Counted from the stretch's first letter, positions 1-8,842 are shown. The stretch: 64,000 nucleotides of DNA from Micromonospora endophytica (GCF_003236305.1 NZ_POTX01000003.1:22975-86974), one strand, 5' to 3'. The notes: a model not told the origin generated them from the letters alone. Program-made: numbers and translations.

Positions 1-52
1 CGTCGGGAAAGGTCCAGAAGTTCGTTCTGCGGGAACGATTGAGAGCTGCGTG

Positions 53-1204
53 ATGGATTTCTCTCATACTGCTGAGCAGTGTGCGCTGGCCGACAAGGTA
101 CGCGCCTTCACCGAACACCGAATCGTGCCGTTCTACCAGGACAGCGACCGGCAGGGACAGTTCCGCCCGGAGCTGCTGCGCGAGTTGGCCGCCGAGGGCC
201 TGTTCGCGCTGCGCGTCCCGGTCGAGTACGGCGGGCTGGGGTTGGATGCGGTCAGCACCGGCGTTGCCCTGGAGGAACTGGCCCGGGGCGATCTCACCGC
301 GTGCTATCCAGTGCTGAACGCCGCCCTGGTTGCCGGCATCATCACCGCCAACGGCACTGCCAAGCAACGCGCGGAATGGCTGCCGGCGATCGCTCGCGGG
401 GACGCGGTGGTGGCGTTCTGCATGACCGAGCCGGGCCACGGGACCGACGCTGCCGCCGTGAAGCTTCGCGCCGAACCGAGCGGTCCGCACGACTGGCGGC
501 TCGTCGGCGAGAAGACTTCGATCATGCTGGGCGCGTACGCCACCCACGGCATGATCTTTGCCCGCACCAGCGATGCGCCACGTGCCCGCGGGGTCACCGC
601 CTTCTACGCCCGGCTCGACGACCAGTACGTGGTGCGTTCGCCCCTGCGTGACCTTGGCAGCCGGTCCGGTGGCCGATCGACTCTGGTCTTCGACGGCTTG
701 CCGGTCCGGGTGTCCGACGTGGTTGGCGAAACCGGACTCGGCTTTGCCCAGGGCATGCGCGGCTTCGACTACTCGCGGGCGCTCATCGCGCTCATGGCCG
801 TCAGCACGGCACAGGCCGCGCTGGACGACGCTCTTGCGCACGCTCGGCACCGGCGCGCGTTCGAGAAGCCGCTGGGCCACTTTCAGGGGATCGCCTTTCC
901 ACTCGCGGAGTGCGCCACCTATCTACATGCGGCCCGACTCCTCGCGTACGAGGCGCTGTGGCGCAACGACGCCGGGCTGGAGCACCGTCTGGCAGCGAAC
1001 ATGGCGAAGTGGTGGGCGCCGAAGGCTGCCGTCGATGCGGCGCACCAGGCGCTGCTGACGCTTGGTCACTTCGGCTACAGCGAGGAGCAACCGATCGCGC
1101 AGCGGCTCCGTGACCTGATCGGCACCCAACTCGCCGACGGCACCGCCAACGCCACCAAGCTGGTCGTGGCACGTGAACTGCTCGGGCGGGAGTACGCACC
1201 ATGA
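53..1204 (+). CDS. acyl-CoA dehydrogenase family protein
   Basis: A 383-residue flavoprotein of normal family length, expected to oxidise an acyl-CoA to the enoyl-CoA in the cytoplasm. The N-terminal helical domain, the middle beta domain (CMTEPGHGTDA near residue 124) and the C-terminal helical domain are all present. A GHFGYSEE motif near the C terminus sits where the family carries catalytic and FAD-contacting residues. The ATG at 53 directly follows an in-frame GTG at 50, and either could be the start. The stop overlaps the next ATG (ATGA), so it is translationally coupled to the aldehyde dehydrogenase-like gene. The promoter lies outside the window. The substrate is unknown; alicyclic or branched acyl-CoA is possible. 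Confidence 0.85.
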   Translation: MDFSHTAEQCALADKVRAFTEHRIVPFYQDSDRQGQFRPELLRELAAEGLFALRVPVEYGGLGLDAVSTGVALEELARGDLTACYPVLNAALVAGIITANGTAKQRAEWLPAIARGDAVVAFCMTEPGHGTDAAAVKLRAEPSGPHDWRLVGEKTSIMLGAYATHGMIFARTSDAPRARGVTAFYARLDDQYVVRSPLRDLGSRSGGRSTLVFDGLPVRVSDVVGETGLGFAQGMRGFDYSRALIALMAVSTAQAALDDALAHARHRRAFEKPLGHFQGIAFPLAECATYLHAARLLAYEALWRNDAGLEHRLAANMAKWWAPKAAVDAAHQALLTLGHFGYSEEQPIAQRLRDLIGTQLADGTANATKLVVARELLGREYAP

Positions 1205-2754
1205 GAAACTTTCCGTCTTGGGTCGCCGGCAAGGACGTCGAATCCGCCCGGCATGTCTACGGCATCTCGGCACGCGCGGCGCTGGAGGACACCTTCGGCG
1301 CGCTGAGCCTGAAGCGGCGGCTGGAGTCCGGTCAGCTCGGTGAGGAGGATGACCCGCGCATTGTCGGACGGTGCGCGTTGGCCGACCCGGAGACTGTCCA
1401 GCAGGCACTGACTGCGGCAGCCGCCGCCCAGTCGGAGTGGGGCAGAACACCCCTGCGTACCCGACTGCGCCTCGGCGAGGCGATCCGCCGGCGGCTGGTC
1501 GCGACCCGCGACGAGTTCGTGGAGCTCATGGTCGCCGAGGGGCGGCCGCGCACCGCGTCGCACGCCGAGATCGACGGGTTGCTGCACATCTTCAGCGAGC
1601 AGACCCTGTCCTGGTGCGCGGAGCTGTTGCACCGCGAGTTCTCGTACGGCGGCAGGCGAATCGTCCTGCGCCGCCGTCCGGACGGGGTCGTCTGCGTGGC
1701 ACCGCCGCAGAACGCGCCGCACTCCAACGCCATCTACGGGGCGGCCGCGCTGCTCTCCGGCAACGCCGCCGTGATCCGGGCGCCGCGCAGTCTGCCGCTG
1801 GGCGTGATGTACGCGATCCGGGAGATCATCGCGCCCGCCCTTGACGACGTGGGTGCGCCACCGGGCACCGTCAATGTCGTGTGCGGACCGCCGATGCTCG
1901 ATGACTGGCTGGCCAGCCCGCACGTCAACGACATCATCTACTTCGGGGGCAGCGAGAAAGGGTTGATCTTCCAGAACGATTGCATCGCCGCGGGCAAGAA
2001 GCCCATCTTGGAGCTGGCCGGCAACGACTGCGCCGTGGTGTGGCGGGATGCTGACCTGGACGTGGCGGTCCGCGCGCTGACCGAGGCGTTCAACGCCTCC
2101 GGGCAGATCTGCAACGTTCCCAACCAGGTGGTGGCGCATCCCGCGATCGCCGACGAACTGATCGATCGGCTACGGATCGCCGCCGGGCGCGTCCGGCCCG
2201 GCTACCCCGACGATGACGGCGTGGAGCTCACCCCGGTCCTGGCCCGGGAGAGCTTCTTCGCGGTGCTCCACGAGGCGCTGGCTGGGGGAGCCCAGTTGGT
2301 GTGCGGCGGACGCCAACTGGAGGTGGACGGGTCACCGTCCGACACCGGCTACTTCCTGGAACCGACTGTGCTACGCATCGACGGCCTGGCGCGTAGCCGC
2401 GAGTTGGCGGCGGTCCGCGCGGAGACCTTCTTCCCGCTGCTGCCGGTGGTGGTTCCCGAGTCGGGCCGCAGCGACGACGCGCTGCTCGAGGACGTACTCG
2501 ACTTCGTCAACACCAACGCGTACGGCCTGCGTAACTCGTTCTGGTCGGAGGACGAAACGGTCGTGGAGCGCTTCGTGGGTGCCGTGACCAACGGCGGCGT
2601 CATCAAGGTGAACGACGAATCGCACTCCGGCTTCTTTCCCTACCTGCCTTCCCACGGCGGCACCGGCCTTACGGGCGGAGTGTTCGGTGAAGCCAGCTAC
2701 ATGATGATCCGGACGACGCATCTGCAGGCGGTCTCACTGAGGGAAGGCTCATGA
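1201..2754 (+). CDS. aldehyde dehydrogenase-fold NAD(P)-dependent enzyme (aldehyde dehydrogenase or acyl-CoA reductase)
   Basis: A 517-residue ALDH-superfamily protein. The catalytic cysteine is Cys304 in GQICN, the general-base glutamate is Glu271 in ELAGND, the oxyanion asparagine is Asn171 in PPQNAP, and the cofactor-loop motif is GGSEKG near 249-254. The variant motifs and the roughly 60-residue N-terminal extension fit a divergent member that interconverts an aldehyde with an acid or acyl-CoA. It starts on the ATGA overlap with the acyl-CoA dehydrogenase and ends on a second ATGA overlap with the SRPBCC gene. Together they look like a three-step acyl-CoA/aldehyde module. The reaction direction cannot be told from sequence. 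Confidence 0.8.
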   Translation: MRNFPSWVAGKDVESARHVYGISARAALEDTFGALSLKRRLESGQLGEEDDPRIVGRCALADPETVQQALTAAAAAQSEWGRTPLRTRLRLGEAIRRRLVATRDEFVELMVAEGRPRTASHAEIDGLLHIFSEQTLSWCAELLHREFSYGGRRIVLRRRPDGVVCVAPPQNAPHSNAIYGAAALLSGNAAVIRAPRSLPLGVMYAIREIIAPALDDVGAPPGTVNVVCGPPMLDDWLASPHVNDIIYFGGSEKGLIFQNDCIAAGKKPILELAGNDCAVVWRDADLDVAVRALTEAFNASGQICNVPNQVVAHPAIADELIDRLRIAAGRVRPGYPDDDGVELTPVLARESFFAVLHEALAGGAQLVCGGRQLEVDGSPSDTGYFLEPTVLRIDGLARSRELAAVRAETFFPLLPVVVPESGRSDDALLEDVLDFVNTNAYGLRNSFWSEDETVVERFVGAVTNGGVIKVNDESHSGFFPYLPSHGGTGLTGGVFGEASYMMIRTTHLQAVSLREGS

Positions 2755-3098
2755 GGACGATTCGGGTAGAGGTCCGGACGGCACTGTCGGCGGACGCTGC
2801 GTTCGACCGGATCAGGCAGTTCGATGACGAGTGGACGGTGCCGTTCCGGGGTGCGTCGATCCATTGGCGGCAGCGGTCTGAACCGGCGCCGAGCGGGCGT
2901 CGCATCTCGTTCACCCAGACCGTTGGCGATTTCCGGAGCCTGTCCGGCGTTTGGCGGACAGTTCCCGCGTCCGAGGGCTGTGAGGTGCTGCTCGAGTTGA
3001 CGTACGACGTCGGGGTGCCGATATATGACCGGATACTCGATCCGTTGATCGAGCGGGTGTTGACGACGGCTGCCCGGTTGGCAATATCTGGCTTCTAG
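2751..3098 (+). CDS. SRPBCC / polyketide cyclase-like small protein
   Basis: A 115-residue protein whose N terminus, its spaced tryptophans and the C-terminal helix (DRILDPLIERVLTTAAR) fit the helix-grip START/SRPBCC fold. Members bind hydrophobic ligands or catalyse cyclisation and dehydration. It is somewhat shorter than typical (about 140 aa). It is the last gene of the coupled trio and is followed 20 nt later by a strong hairpin. The function assignment is at fold level only. Confidence 0.6.
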   Translation: MRTIRVEVRTALSADAAFDRIRQFDDEWTVPFRGASIHWRQRSEPAPSGRRISFTQTVGDFRSLSGVWRTVPASEGCEVLLELTYDVGVPIYDRILDPLIERVLTTAARLAISGF

Positions 3099-3117
3099 GC
3101 GTTTTGCGCGCAACGTG

Positions 3118-3163
3118 AAGGTGGCCCCTCGAGTCGTCTTCCGACTCGGGGGACCACCTTTTG
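3118..3163. terminator. rho-independent terminator, probably bidirectional
   Basis: Arms AAGGTGG-CCCC-CGAGTCG and CGACTCG-GGGG-CCACCTT pair with single-base bulges around a short loop, followed by TTTT. It closes the acyl-CoA dehydrogenase operon. On the other strand it lies about 20 nt beyond the stop of the mini-gene at 3185-3211, so it may end both transcripts. Confidence 0.8.
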
Positions 3164-3184
3164 TCGTAGCGCTCGGCCTGATCG

Positions 3185-3211
3185 CTAGCCCCAGTTGGTG
3201 TCACGGCTCAT
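3185..3211 (-). CDS. 8-residue micro-ORF (MSRDTNWG) with strong RBS
   Basis: On the minus strand an ATG is preceded by GGGGGAG at a 7-nt spacing and encodes MSRDTNWG before TAG. A second micro-ORF (3240-3208, MVEIEGGARL) overlaps its start as ATGA, so coupled translation is possible. The unit is bounded by SARP-type repeats upstream and by the hairpin at 3118-3163 downstream. This matches the layout of very small precursor or leader peptides. I do not recognise the peptide, and no P450, YcaO, radical-SAM or ATP-grasp tailoring gene lies nearby. It could be chance. Confidence 0.35.
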   Translation of the reverse strand: MSRDTNWG

Positions 3212-3263
3212 AATCTCGCTCCCCCTTCGATCTCGACCATGAACCGAGTTCACCAGCGGCCAC

Positions 3264-3302
3264 TGTCGACCTGATATCTGATGGCTGTCGATCCGTTGTC
3301 GA
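3264..3302. promoter_or_regulatory. TGTCGA repeats on an 11-bp lattice (candidate SARP operator)
   Basis: Exact TGTCGA copies start at 3264, 3286 and 3297, and a degenerate TATCTG occupies the missing lattice position 3275. Direct repeats with 11-bp phasing are the hallmark of SARP/BTAD binding sites. A TAAGAAT box at 3319-3325 could serve as the -10 for the gene starting at 3412. The site lies between the mini-gene on the minus strand and the HIU-hydrolase-like gene on the plus strand. The SARP gene at 4700 is the natural candidate regulator. Confidence 0.5.
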
Positions 3303-3411
3303 TGCGCTTACCGCAAACTAAGAATGACGTTTGCCGTTCGATAGCCGGATGACAGCGCCCACGTGTACGTTCACGCGAGTACTGACCAAAATGGAGGGAT
3401 GTAGATATCAA

Positions 3412-3744
3412 ATGATTGGTGTTCGCATCATTGACGGCGCGTCGGGCCGGCCTGTCCCAGGCGTGCTAGTGCGGCTGGACGGCCGCGACGATCGAGGCTG
3501 GGCACCACTGATGTCCGGGTTCACGGTAAATGACGGCCGGCTGCCGGCGCTGGAGGAACTTCAGGTGAGGCGCGGCGCGCATCAGCTCATGTTCGATCCC
3601 TCCAGCTACTTTGCCGGACTCGGCGCTGTCGCCGAGTACCGTGAGTTCACTGTGCAAATTCAGGTGCGCGAGATCGAACTCGACTTGCGGATGGCTGTGT
3701 ACCTCAACGCGGCGGGTTTCGCCGTATACGGAGAACGTGGATAG
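3412..3744 (+). CDS. transthyretin / 5-hydroxyisourate hydrolase-like protein lacking catalytic residues
   Basis: A 110-residue protein with the HIU-hydrolase layout: an N-terminal strand RIIDGASGRPVPGVLVRLD, a central FDPSSYFAGLG (family: FDTGAYF) and a C-terminal LNAAGFAVYGERG (family: LLSPFGYSTYRGS). The catalytic histidine of the family HVLD motif is replaced (RIID), the second histidine near YHVPLL is absent, and the terminal YRGS has become YGERG. Purine-catabolic activity is therefore unlikely; a repurposed pathway protein is more plausible. The start was set at ATG 3412 downstream of GGAGGG. Upstream in-frame starts exist. Confidence 0.6.
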   Translation: MIGVRIIDGASGRPVPGVLVRLDGRDDRGWAPLMSGFTVNDGRLPALEELQVRRGAHQLMFDPSSYFAGLGAVAEYREFTVQIQVREIELDLRMAVYLNAAGFAVYGERG

Positions 3745-3930
3745 GGCTACCCGTGAGGGGCGTGACCGATGCCAGTGGGCGCTGTTGCCGGCGCTGGTGG
3801 GTGTGGCAGGGTCCGTCAACCGCATCCGTGAGCGGCGATCATTGATCCCCAGAGCGTGGAGTGCATCGACCCCGTCGGTCGGGACGGCCGTGGGTCGGAC
3901 GCCCGGAAGAAGATCAACGGCCGGAGGCCG
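3745..3930 (+). pseudogene. remnant of an IS5-family transposase
   Basis: Near 3835 one frame reads IIDPQSVE...GRDGRGSDARKKINGRR. This matches the DDE segment of IS5/IS1647-type transposases (IDSQSVK...RGYDAGKKINGRKR). A weaker piece near 3770 (CQWALLPALV) resembles the N-terminal QWALIEPLL signature. The frame is broken and the rest of the gene is absent. It abuts an oppositely oriented ISAs1 remnant. Confidence 0.6.
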
Positions 3931-3934
3931 ACCG

Positions 3935-4217
3935 GCGCCTCCGATGGACGCCGGTCGGCAGTCATGCCCAGGGCGAGAGCCGTCGCGGTCGGCACGTCGG
4001 CGACCCACTCGGCGATCGCGGCGTACGAGCGGTAGCCGGCGACCACGGCACACACGGCTGCGGTGACCACGACTGTCAGCCGGTGCCGGACGCCTCGCCG
4101 GGCCTGTGGATCAGGCAGAACGGCGAGTGCTTCGGACAGCCCACCAGCGGTTTCGGCAACGGTCAGAGCCGGTGCGCCCGACAGGGACGAGATCAGCGAT
4201 GATGGCAGCGCGGGCAT
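3935..4217 (-). pseudogene. N-terminal remnant of an ISAs1-family transposase
   Basis: The minus strand encodes SEALAVLPDPQARRGVRH, VVVTAAVCAVVAGYRSY and IAEWVADVP. These are the conserved N-terminal block (DDE_Tnp_1-associated) of ISAs1/H-repeat transposases. The match stops at RRPSEA where the IS5 remnant begins, so the catalytic domain is gone. Confidence 0.7.
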
Positions 4218-4699
4218 GACTCACTTCGGCGATCAGCATGGCGTAGGAACCTTGATGATCTTCCGAGCCGGTCATGCCCGTCTTGCTGCCACCACCAACG
4301 GCGCTTCTACTCCAAGCCCCACAAGTCAGACACCGTCACGACTTTGCCGGGGCCCTGTGTCCCCGTGTCTGTGAATCGTGAGCGGATCCTGGCCTGGACC
4401 CCCGTTGTGGTCGGCTCACCCGCAGCTATGGGCGCCACCGCGCTTCCCGAAGCCATCACCCACATGACCTGCCGAATCACCGCGCACAACCCGCCCGCCG
4501 CACGTTCACCTGGACCTGATAACCCTTCTCTGAAACAACTCTGGAACATCGGCCACCCCGAATCTCACCTGGTGTCCGCCGGTATGCTTGGCTACCATGA
4601 AAAACGTTCTCCATACGGGGCGTCAAACGATCACGCCGGCCTGCTCCGGGGGGCACCGTTGGGCTGGCGCGAGGTGTCGTTGTTGACGGGGGAGGAAAT
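4218..4699. other. gene-free stretch upstream of the SARP gene
   Basis: About 480 nt with no convincing coding sequence. The segment near 4336-4366 (GACTTTGCCGGGGCCCTGTG) could be the outer end of the ISAs1 element, as it lies upstream of its transposase start. The last 150 nt should contain the SARP promoter, but no clear -35/-10 pair was identified. Confidence 0.4.
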
Positions 4700-7600
4700 T
4701 TGCAGGTTTTCCGCATCCTGGGGCCCTTGCACGTGCTGAACGCCACCATCACCGCCTCCCGACAGCAGATAGTGCTCGCCATGCTGCTGCTAGAGGCCAA
4801 TAATGTGGTTCCGCTGGGCCGGCTTGTCGATGCGGTATGGGAGGACACCCCGCCATCGACGGCCAAGAGTCAGATTCAGATCTGCATATCGGCGGTACGA
4901 CGTGCGCTGCGAGACACCGGTCTCGATAATCGGATCATCACCAACCCGGCCGGCTATCAGATCAGAGTCGCCGAGGGTGAGCTGGACCTGCACATCTTCA
5001 ACGAACTTCTCACCGAAGCCCGCGCCGCGCTGCGCGAGCAACGGCTGGAGGACGCTGCCTCGAGTTTTCGGCAGGCCCTGACGCTGTACCGCGGGACTCC
5101 GCTCAGCGGCGTGGACAGCCGGCTGGTCGAGGCGGCGGCGACTCGGATCGCCGAGCGACGGCTCGCTGTAGTTGAGGACTGCCTCGAGTTGGAGCTGCAC
5201 CTCGGTCGGCATCGCGAGACCATCGATGAACTGATGGCGCTCGTTACCGAACACCCGTTGAGGGAACGGCTATGGCAACAGCTGATCACCGCGCTGTACC
5301 GGGCCGGCCGGCAAGCGGAGGCACTGGCGGCGTACCGCTCGGCGCGGCAAGCCTCAATCGACGACCTCGGGTTGGAGCCGAGTGAGCCGCTGCGGTTGCT
5401 CGAGCGGGCAATCCTGAACGGACAACTCGAGCCCGGCCCGGCCGTGGAGCTGGAATGGCCGGCTCCGATCGAGCCCGCTCCCTCGGTGCCCCGCATGGCA
5501 CCCGCTGACATTCCGGATTTCACTGGATACGGCCAACTCGTCAGCGAGCTACGGGACTTCCTGCGCTACGGCGGCGGGCGCCCCGACCGGGACTCCGTGC
5601 CGGTCCTGGCGATCACCGGCCGCGGCGGCGCCGGAAAGACGACGCTCGCCGTGCATCTGGCCCATGGGCTGGCCGCCGAATTTCCGCACGGGCAGCTGTT
5701 CAGCCGGTTGGGCCCGGAGCGGTCGCACAGCGGTGGTCTCTCCCAGATCCTCGACGGCTTTCTCCGCGCGCTCGGCATGCCCGGGTCCTCGATACCCGAG
5801 GGGCTGGAAGCTCGCGCGGCGACCTTCCGAAGTCAGATCGCCGCATCCCGGGTGCTGATCGTCCTGGACGACGTGGTCGACGAGCGGCAGGTGTACCCCC
5901 TCCTGCCGGGCAGCCCCAGCTGCGGTGTGATCGTGACCAGCCGACGCCGCCTGGCCGGGATACCCGGCTCCCGGCTGGTCGAGGTGAGTGCGCTCGAGCA
6001 GCGCGATGCCGTTGAGCTGCTGACGCGGATGGTCGGCTCGGAGCGAGCCTCCGCCGAACCACGCGAGGCCCTACGCCTGGTCGAGTTGTGTGGCCGATTG
6101 CCGCTGGCGCTGCGGATCGCGGCGGCGAGGTTGATCGCCCGTCCGCACTGGCGGATGGCGCAGCTGACCGAGCGACTCGAGGATGAGGGCCGGCGTCTGG
6201 ACGAGTTGGCGCACGGCGGCCTGGACGTGCGGACCAACATCGCGGTCAGTTACGAGGGCCTTGACGGGCAGGCGCAGCGGCTGTTGCGGCGGCTCGGCCT
6301 GCTCGAGACGCATGACTTTCCGAGCTGGGCGGCAGCGCCGCTGCTCGACATCGACGTGGCCACCGCCTCGGACACGCTCGATGCGCTGGTGGACGCACAG
6401 CTGCTGGAAGTGGTGGGTGGGTTCGGCGTCGACACTCGCTACCGGCTGCACGACCTGGTCCGGGTCTACGCCCGTGAGCGGCTCGCGGCCGAGGAGACCG
6501 CGCCGGCCCGGCTCGAGGCCGCCCGGCGTCTCCTCGGCGCGTGGCTGTTCCTTGCCGATGAGGCGCACCGCGTCCTCTACGGCGGTGACTACACCGTCAT
6601 CCACAGCGGGGCACAGCGTTGGGAGTTGCCTCGACATCTCGTTGACGACCTGTTGCGCGATCCGCTGATGTGGTTCGAGGGCGAGCGTGCCGCTGCGGTC
6701 GCCGCGGTGGGTCAGGCATCCCAAGCTGGCGCACCGGACTACTGCTGGGACCTTGCGATCACCTTGGTTGCACTCTTCGAGAACGGTAGCTATCTCGACG
6801 ACTGGCGTGCTACTCACGAGATCGCCCTGCTCAGCGCGCGGGAGGCCGACGATCGACTCGGCACGGCCGCGATGCTGTATTCGCTAGGCGCAGTGAACAT
6901 CGCCGAGCAGCGCTTCGACGACGCTCGTGTCCGGCTCAACCAGGCGCTCCAGGTGTTCGACGAGATCGGTGAGGCCCGCGGTCGCGCGCTTGCCCTGCGG
7001 CACCTGGCCTTCCTCGACCGGGTACATGGCGACCTCGATCAGGCGTGGGCGCGCTATAGCGAGGCGCTTGCCGCGCTGCGTCCGCTCGGCGACGCAGCGG
7101 GCGCCGCTCATATCCTCAGCGGGATGGCGCGCATCAAGCTGGAATGGAGCGAACGCGGCTCCGCCGCCGAACTCCTGGCCGAGGCGTTGCGGAAGGTCAC
7201 CGAGGTCAACAGCACGCGTGTCCAGGCGATGGTGCTACACCGCCTGGGCGAACTGCACTTCGAGGACGGCGACCTCACCCAGGCTGAGGAAGAGCTGACC
7301 AAGGCGCTGAAACTGGTGCGCGGAGGCCGCGATCGGGCAGGCGAGGCGCACGTGCTGCACGGGCTCGGTCTCGTGAAGCTGCGGCAGCACCAGCACCACC
7401 AGGCGGCGGTGACGCTGAACCATGGGTACGCGATCGCCCGCCGCAACGGTGACCGGCTGGCCACCGCGCGATTCTGCCTGGCACTGGCCCGGCTGCACCG
7501 GGCCCGACGGGACTATCCATCTGCGCTGGAGTGGGCTTCCCAGGCCCTCGAGATCTTCGACCAGTTCCATGCACTGTTGGGTCGCCTGGAGGCCGACGAG

Positions 7601-7705
7601 CTACTCGGGCAGATTCGCGATGAAGCAGCTGGGCGGCATGGCCTGCGCGAACATGCTGCCCTTCCGCCGGCTCTCCGAAGTAGTGCCCGTCCGTCTCAGC
7701 CGTAG
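4700..7705 (+). CDS. AfsR/SARP-family transcriptional regulator (BTAD, NB-ARC, TPR)
   Basis: A 1001-residue regulator. Residues 1-90 form the OmpR-type winged helix (FRILGPLHVL..., AVRRALRD). Residues 95-245 are the bacterial transcriptional activation domain. An NB-ARC ATPase follows with a Walker A at 307-315 (GRGGAGKTT) and a Walker B-like VLIVLDDVV near 375. A long TPR region fills the C-terminal third. The start is TTG at 4700, set by GGGGGAGGAAA just upstream. Such proteins activate biosynthetic clusters by binding direct repeats with 11-bp spacing, which occur at 3264-3302. It is the likely pathway activator of the first 10 kb. Confidence 0.9.
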   Translation: MQVFRILGPLHVLNATITASRQQIVLAMLLLEANNVVPLGRLVDAVWEDTPPSTAKSQIQICISAVRRALRDTGLDNRIITNPAGYQIRVAEGELDLHIFNELLTEARAALREQRLEDAASSFRQALTLYRGTPLSGVDSRLVEAAATRIAERRLAVVEDCLELELHLGRHRETIDELMALVTEHPLRERLWQQLITALYRAGRQAEALAAYRSARQASIDDLGLEPSEPLRLLERAILNGQLEPGPAVELEWPAPIEPAPSVPRMAPADIPDFTGYGQLVSELRDFLRYGGGRPDRDSVPVLAITGRGGAGKTTLAVHLAHGLAAEFPHGQLFSRLGPERSHSGGLSQILDGFLRALGMPGSSIPEGLEARAATFRSQIAASRVLIVLDDVVDERQVYPLLPGSPSCGVIVTSRRRLAGIPGSRLVEVSALEQRDAVELLTRMVGSERASAEPREALRLVELCGRLPLALRIAAARLIARPHWRMAQLTERLEDEGRRLDELAHGGLDVRTNIAVSYEGLDGQAQRLLRRLGLLETHDFPSWAAAPLLDIDVATASDTLDALVDAQLLEVVGGFGVDTRYRLHDLVRVYARERLAAEETAPARLEAARRLLGAWLFLADEAHRVLYGGDYTVIHSGAQRWELPRHLVDDLLRDPLMWFEGERAAAVAAVGQASQAGAPDYCWDLAITLVALFENGSYLDDWRATHEIALLSAREADDRLGTAAMLYSLGAVNIAEQRFDDARVRLNQALQVFDEIGEARGRALALRHLAFLDRVHGDLDQAWARYSEALAALRPLGDAAGAAHILSGMARIKLEWSERGSAAELLAEALRKVTEVNSTRVQAMVLHRLGELHFEDGDLTQAEEELTKALKLVRGGRDRAGEAHVLHGLGLVKLRQHQHHQAAVTLNHGYAIARRNGDRLATARFCLALARLHRARRDYPSALEWASQALEIFDQFHALLGRLEADELLGQIRDEAAGRHGLREHAALPPALRSSARPSQP

Positions 7706-7874
7706 GCCCAAGGGCCCATTGAGTGCCGGTCGAGCCGCGTGCAGAGTACCCGGCCGACAGTACGTTCATCCCACCGGAGAGTGGGCTCAGCCGTCGCAGC
7801 GTTGACGCGTTGGTGCGACAAGGCTCTGCGCAGCCGAGGTCCTACCCACTTTCGCCCCGGATAGGAGGCTTCCC

Positions 7875-8834
7875 GTGCCGAACACCAGCAGATTCCGACG
7901 GGCCTTGGTCACTGGCGGTGGAGGATTTCTCGGCTCGTACGTCTGCGAGCAGCTCCTCTCCTGCGGAGTGGAGGTGATCAGTGTCGACAACTTCTCCACC
8001 GGGCACCGCAGCTATGTCGAGCACCTGATGGGCCGTTCGGGCTTCACGCTCGTGGAGGCGGACGTCACCGAGGAATTCCCAGTCACGGGATCGGTTGATC
8101 TCGTGATGCACCTGGCGTCGCCTGCGTCGATTCCCGAATTCTATCGATTGCCGATCGAGACCCTGCTCGTCGGCAGCCACGGCACATATAACGCGTTGCG
8201 TATCGCGCGCCGGTTTGGCGCCCGCTTTGTGTTGGCATCCACATCGGAAATATACGGCGATCCGCTGAAGCACCCGCAGGACGAAGAGTACTGGGGCAAC
8301 GTCAACCCGATCGGCGCGCGCTCGGTCTACGACGAGGCAAAGAGGTACGCCGAGGCCCTCACGACGGCGTACGGCAAGCAGCACGGGGTGAGCGTGGGCA
8401 TCGCGCGCATCTTCAACAGTTATGGGCCGCGCATGCGGCCGGATGGTCGGGTGATCTCCGGCTTCATCGCCCAGGCCCTCGACGGCGTCCCCCTGGAGAT
8501 CCACGGCGACGGCAACCAGACGCGATCGCCCTGCTACGTCGAGGACACCGCGCGGGGCCTCCTGGCAATCGCGGAAAGCGACTACGGGCGGCCGGTCAAC
8601 ATCGGCAACATCCAGGAGGTCACCATCCGTGACCTGGCTCAGATGATCCTCGACGCGACGGGGAGCAGGTCACCACTGAAGTTCATCGAGGCCGACATGG
8701 ACGACCCTCGGCAGCGCTGCCCCGACATCAGTCGGGCGGAGCGTGAACTGGGCTGGCGGCCACAGGTCGCCCTCGAGGAGGGCCTACGGCGGACGGTAGC
8801 GGCCGCCAGCAAGCAATCACCGGACTGGAAATAG
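7875..8834 (+). CDS. UDP-glucuronate decarboxylase (UDP-xylose synthase)-like epimerase
   Basis: A 319-residue extended SDR protein. NAD-binding TGGGGFLG is at residues 13-20, the catalytic Tyr152/Lys156 pair lies in YDEAK, and PQDEEYWGNVNPIG is a signature of UDP-xylose synthases. It should decarboxylate UDP-glucuronate through a 4-keto intermediate. The GTG start at 7875 has GGAGG upstream. It lies 8 nt before the UDP-glucose dehydrogenase gene, which makes its substrate, so the pair converts UDP-glucose to UDP-xylose. No glycosyltransferase is present in the window. Confidence 0.85.
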   Translation: MPNTSRFRRALVTGGGGFLGSYVCEQLLSCGVEVISVDNFSTGHRSYVEHLMGRSGFTLVEADVTEEFPVTGSVDLVMHLASPASIPEFYRLPIETLLVGSHGTYNALRIARRFGARFVLASTSEIYGDPLKHPQDEEYWGNVNPIGARSVYDEAKRYAEALTTAYGKQHGVSVGIARIFNSYGPRMRPDGRVISGFIAQALDGVPLEIHGDGNQTRSPCYVEDTARGLLAIAESDYGRPVNIGNIQEVTIRDLAQMILDATGSRSPLKFIEADMDDPRQRCPDISRAERELGWRPQVALEEGLRRTVAAASKQSPDWK

Positions 8835-8842
8835 GAGGCACA

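Noticed and set aside
1075..2139. 354-codon minus-strand open frame
   Set aside because: It is antisense to the acyl-CoA dehydrogenase and aldehyde dehydrogenase genes, with no RBS or domain.
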